The notes under the pieces: model-generated
Databases searched by the model: none
What the model saw: only the letters and a program-made list of their open reading frames with translations
Told to the model about the DNA's origin: nothing
Part shown: positions 61,838-64,000 of the stretch, one piece after another
Position numbering within the stretch: position 1 is the stretch's first letter
How the letters are laid out: the number at the start of each line of letters is the position of its first letter
Position numbers and translations under genes: made by a program
Assembly: GCA_032052615.1 (NCBI GenBank)
Contig: DAMBWF010000007.1
Coordinates: 62,001-126,000 of the forward strand
Source of the DNA: Pseudomonas_T sp032052615
GTDB taxonomy: Bacteria; Pseudomonadota; Gammaproteobacteria; Pseudomonadales; Pseudomonadaceae
Direction of reading: 5' to 3'
Length of the DNA stretch: 64,000 nt

Positions 61838-62503
61838 TCAGGGTTGCAGGCGACGCACCCGCCAGCCTTCGTCCTCGCGGTCGTAGCGCAGCCGCTCATG
61901 CAACCGCTCCGTGCCATTGGCCCAGAACTCCAGGGATTCCAAGCGCAGTTCGAAGACGCAGTAGCCCTCGGGGCGCGGCAACGGACCGTTGACCTGAGCC
62001 AACCGCCGGGCGGCGGCGCGCAGGGCCTCGACGTCCGTCAACTCCTCGCTTTGCCGCGACACCGTGGTCATGGGATGGGTGACGTAGGGGCGTCCGTGCC
62101 ACAGGGCGTCGGCCTTGGCGTCCGGAAGACGCCGGGCCCGGCCATTGAGGATGATCTGCTGGCTGGTTTCCCGCCAGTACAGGACCCCCGATGCCCATGG
62201 GTTCTGCGCCAGTTCGCGGCCTTTCTGGCTGCCGGCATGGGTGCTGAATACCACCCCCTGATCGGACAGTTCGCTGATCACCACGATCCGGGTCGAGGGC
62301 CGCCCCTCGGCGTCCGCGGTGGCCAGGGCGAGGGCCTTAGGTTCGCGCACGCCCATGCGGCGCGCGTGCTCCAACCATTGGTGAAGCAAGTCGAGCGGGT
62401 TGGCGGGCGGCGTTTCGTACTCCGGGAACGGCACCTCCAGGGTGCCCGTGAGGGATTCCGACATCTTCACGCCGGGGGTGCTCTGGTTGGCTGCGCTGTT
62501 CAT
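61838..62503 (-). CDS. phzG: Phenazine biosynthesis FMN oxidase PhzG
   Basis: 221 residues, very close to P. aeruginosa PhzG (SLTGTLEVPFPEYETPPANPLDLL, GVREPKALALATADAEGRPSTRIVV, SQKGRELAQNPWASGVLYWRETSQQI, GYCVFELRLESLEFW, VRRLQP at the end). FMN enzyme of the pyridoxamine-phosphate-oxidase fold that completes aromatisation of the phenazine ring. ATG overlaps the phzF stop (4 bp). Last gene of the phz operon. A second, diverged copy is at 47179. Confidence 0.94.
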   Translation of the reverse strand: MNSAANQSTPGVKMSESLTGTLEVPFPEYETPPANPLDLLHQWLEHARRMGVREPKALALATADAEGRPSTRIVVISELSDQGVVFSTHAGSQKGRELAQNPWASGVLYWRETSQQIILNGRARRLPDAKADALWHGRPYVTHPMTTVSRQSEELTDVEALRAAARRLAQVNGPLPRPEGYCVFELRLESLEFWANGTERLHERLRYDREDEGWRVRRLQP

Positions 62504-63336
62504 ATGACGATGGTTCCTTGGCCGAACAAGACGCCGTTGCCGGAGACTTCCACGCGGGTGATCCGCTCACCCTGGGTCTCGGCTCGCGCGAACATCAACG
62601 AGGGGCGCCCGATCTCCACGCCTTGAAGAATTTCCACCTGCTGGCCGAACTCGACCTGCCCATGGCGGGCCAGGTGAATGGCCAGGGGCCCCGCGGCGGA
62701 GCCCGTGGCGGCATCCTCGACGACGCCGTAGGCGGGCGAGAACATGCGGCTGCGCCAGCGGCGCCCGGCCCCCGCGAAGCAGTTGACGGCCATGTCGGGG
62801 AAGCTCGACAGCGCCCGGTGGTCGGGGTGCAGCGCGGACAGCGATTCGATGTCCGGCAAGCCGACGAACACATGACGGGGACCGTTGCGATAAATTTCCA
62901 CCGGGAACCGCGAGGTCTCGATGCCCAGGGCCGCGAGCAGTTCGGGGGTCCGGTCGAACACCGTCCAGGTGGGAATCGGTTGCTCCATGGAACAGGCCAC
63001 GACCTTGCCGTTCTGCCGCTCCAGTTGGAAGGGGACGATGCCCATCTGGGTTTCCAGGCGAAGCTGGGATTGATCGGTCTCGGCCCCCAGGGCAATGGCG
63101 GTGCCCAGCATCGGGTGCCCGGCGAAGGGCAGCTCGTTGACGGGAGTGAAGATCCGGATATGGGCGTCGCCCCCTTGGCGGGGCGTGAGCACGAAGGTCA
63201 CTTCGGACAGGTTCATCTCCCGGGCGATGCGCTGCATCTGCTCGCCCGGGATGTCATCGGCGTCGAAGAAGACCGCGACCGGGTTGCCCTCCAGGGGCGC
63301 GGTGGCGAAGGCGTCGATTATAACGTAACGGTGCAT
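62500..63336 (-). CDS. phzF: Trans-2,3-dihydro-3-hydroxyanthranilate isomerase PhzF
   Basis: 278 residues, the standard length. Catalytic residues Glu45 (MNLSEVTFVL), His74 (PFAGHPMLG) and Asp208 (VVEDAATGSAAG) are in place. It isomerises 2,3-dihydro-3-hydroxyanthranilate (DHHA) to the reactive ketone that dimerises under PhzA/B. AGGAG precedes the ATG; 3 bp separate it from phzE. Confidence 0.95.
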   Translation of the reverse strand: MHRYVIIDAFATAPLEGNPVAVFFDADDIPGEQMQRIAREMNLSEVTFVLTPRQGGDAHIRIFTPVNELPFAGHPMLGTAIALGAETDQSQLRLETQMGIVPFQLERQNGKVVACSMEQPIPTWTVFDRTPELLAALGIETSRFPVEIYRNGPRHVFVGLPDIESLSALHPDHRALSSFPDMAVNCFAGAGRRWRSRMFSPAYGVVEDAATGSAAGPLAIHLARHGQVEFGQQVEILQGVEIGRPSLMFARAETQGERITRVEVSGNGVLFGQGTIVI

Positions 63337-63339
63337 GGC

Positions 63340-64000
63340 TCAGCTCCTCGCGGCCGAGGCCGCGACGACGGGTTCGTTGAACAGGGCGTGGCGGACCAGG
63401 TCGGCCATGATCCGAGGACCTTCCCGGGTCAGCAGGGATTCGGGGTGGAACTGGATCGAGGCGAACGAGGGGCCGCGCAGGGCATGCACCTCGCCGGTGG
63501 CGCGGTCGCGGCTGACGTCCACCCGGCCGATGCCCTTGACGTGCAGGTGATCGGACGCGCTCTGGGCGGCGAAGGTGTTGTAGAAGCCGACCCGCTCGCG
63601 CACACCGAACAGGTCGATCTCCTTCTGCACCCCTTGGTTCGGTACCTCCCGGCGCTGCATCGGAAGACCCAGGCACAGGCTGAGTACCTGGTGGCTCAGG
63701 CACACGGCCAGGAACGGGCGCTTCTGGTTGAGCAAGGAGCGGATAGCCAGGTGCAGGTGGTTGATCTTGGGCTGGCTGGTTTCGCTCGGGTTGCCGGGCC
63801 CCGGCCCCATGATGACGATGTCGTGGCCCTCGAACCGGTAGTCGTCGTTGAAGCCGCGCACGGTCACCGTCAGGCCGAGGGCCCGCAGCTGCTTGGCGAT
63901 CATGGACGTGAAGGTATCCTCGGCATCGACGATGAGCACCTTGCGGTCCCGGAAGTCGTCTTGCACTTGTTGCCGTTCCTGGGCGTTGGTCAGCCAGAAG
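63340..64000 (-). CDS. phzE: 2-amino-2-desoxyisochorismate synthase PhzE, C-terminal part
   Basis: Partial: about 219 residues visible, open at the window end. This is the class I glutamine amidotransferase domain (VLIVDAEDTFTSMIAKQL, GPGPGNPSE, nucleophile Cys in FLAVCLSHQVL, His/Glu in IQFHPES), matching the C-terminus of PhzE, which makes ADIC from chorismate with ammonia from glutamine. The chorismate-using domain and phzA-phzD, if present, would lie beyond the window. Transcribed into phzF-phzG. Confidence 0.94.
   Translation of the reverse strand, partial: FWLTNAQERQQVQDDFRDRKVLIVDAEDTFTSMIAKQLRALGLTVTVRGFNDDYRFEGHDIVIMGPGPGNPSETSQPKINHLHLAIRSLLNQKRPFLAVCLSHQVLSLCLGLPMQRREVPNQGVQKEIDLFGVRERVGFYNTFAAQSASDHLHVKGIGRVDVSRDRATGEVHALRGPSFASIQFHPESLLTREGPRIMADLVRHALFNEPVVAASAARS

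Noticed and set aside
61455..61886. 143-codon open frame after phzG on the plus strand
   Set aside because: Overlaps the end of phzG antisense; Arg/Gly/Cys-rich composition and no recognisable domain.

Overview
The window looks like chromosome of a high-GC Pseudomonas related to, but not identical with, P. aeruginosa. The evidence is gene content and recognisable protein families: nuoA-nuoB-nuoC, aceA, roxA, purB, bkdA1-bkdA2-bkdB-lpdV with bkdR, gacA-uvrC-pgsA-tRNA-Gly, a full pqsABCDE operon with mvfR, and phenazine genes. Species cannot be fixed from the sequence alone.

Layout. 0-8.2 kb (mostly minus strand): start of the Complex I operon, isocitrate lyase, a four-gene operon (roxA, GNAT, DUF7931-like, secretin-domain protein) and purB. 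8.4-16.6 kb: SLC13-type permease, LysE exporter with an AraC regulator, an Lrp regulator beside a reverse-transsulfuration-like PLP enzyme pair, a persulfide-dioxygenase-like MBL protein and a glutathione transferase. 16.7-21.7 kb: a short/branched acyl-CoA degradation operon (SDR, thiolase, acyl-CoA dehydrogenase, enoyl-CoA hydratase) with an AraC regulator. 21.8-27.6 kb: branched-chain keto-acid dehydrogenase operon and its divergent Lrp activator. 27.8-34.4 kb: alkyl-quinolone quorum-sensing operon pqsABCDE with an exact PqsR (MvfR) box, and convergent mvfR. 34.8-38 kb: gacA, uvrC, pgsA, tRNA-Gly(GCC). 38-39.5 kb: relics (RadC-like fragment, broken cytochrome c) next to an ICE-type attachment site at the tRNA 3' end. 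39.5-43.4 kb: a MerR regulator with two matching MerR-type promoters, a DJ-1/PfpI-like protein, an NmrA-like oxidoreductase, an ABM protein and an ECF41 sigma factor. 43.4-47.8 kb: phenazine tailoring genes (PhzS-like hydroxylase, a Baeyer-Villiger-type monooxygenase fused to a PhzA/B domain, a second PhzG). 48-56.4 kb: a lipid/alkane-type module (metal-dependent hydrolase, SDR, flavin monooxygenase, alpha/beta hydrolase, two PraB-like secreted proteins, FadL-like porin, PsrA-like TetR). 56.5-61.1 kb: a MacAB-TolC-like efflux operon. 61.8-64 kb: the end of a core phenazine operon (phzE partial, phzF, phzG), entering from beyond the window.

How it fits together. The most striking feature is that the quorum-sensing circuit known in P. 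aeruginosa to control phenazines (PqsR, PqsE, GacA) lies within about 30 kb of phenazine biosynthesis, tailoring and possible export genes. The tailoring group carries a fusion of a class B flavin monooxygenase with a complete-looking PhzA/B domain; I do not recall a description of this. By family logic it could make hydroxylated and/or N-oxidised phenazines, but the product is inference.
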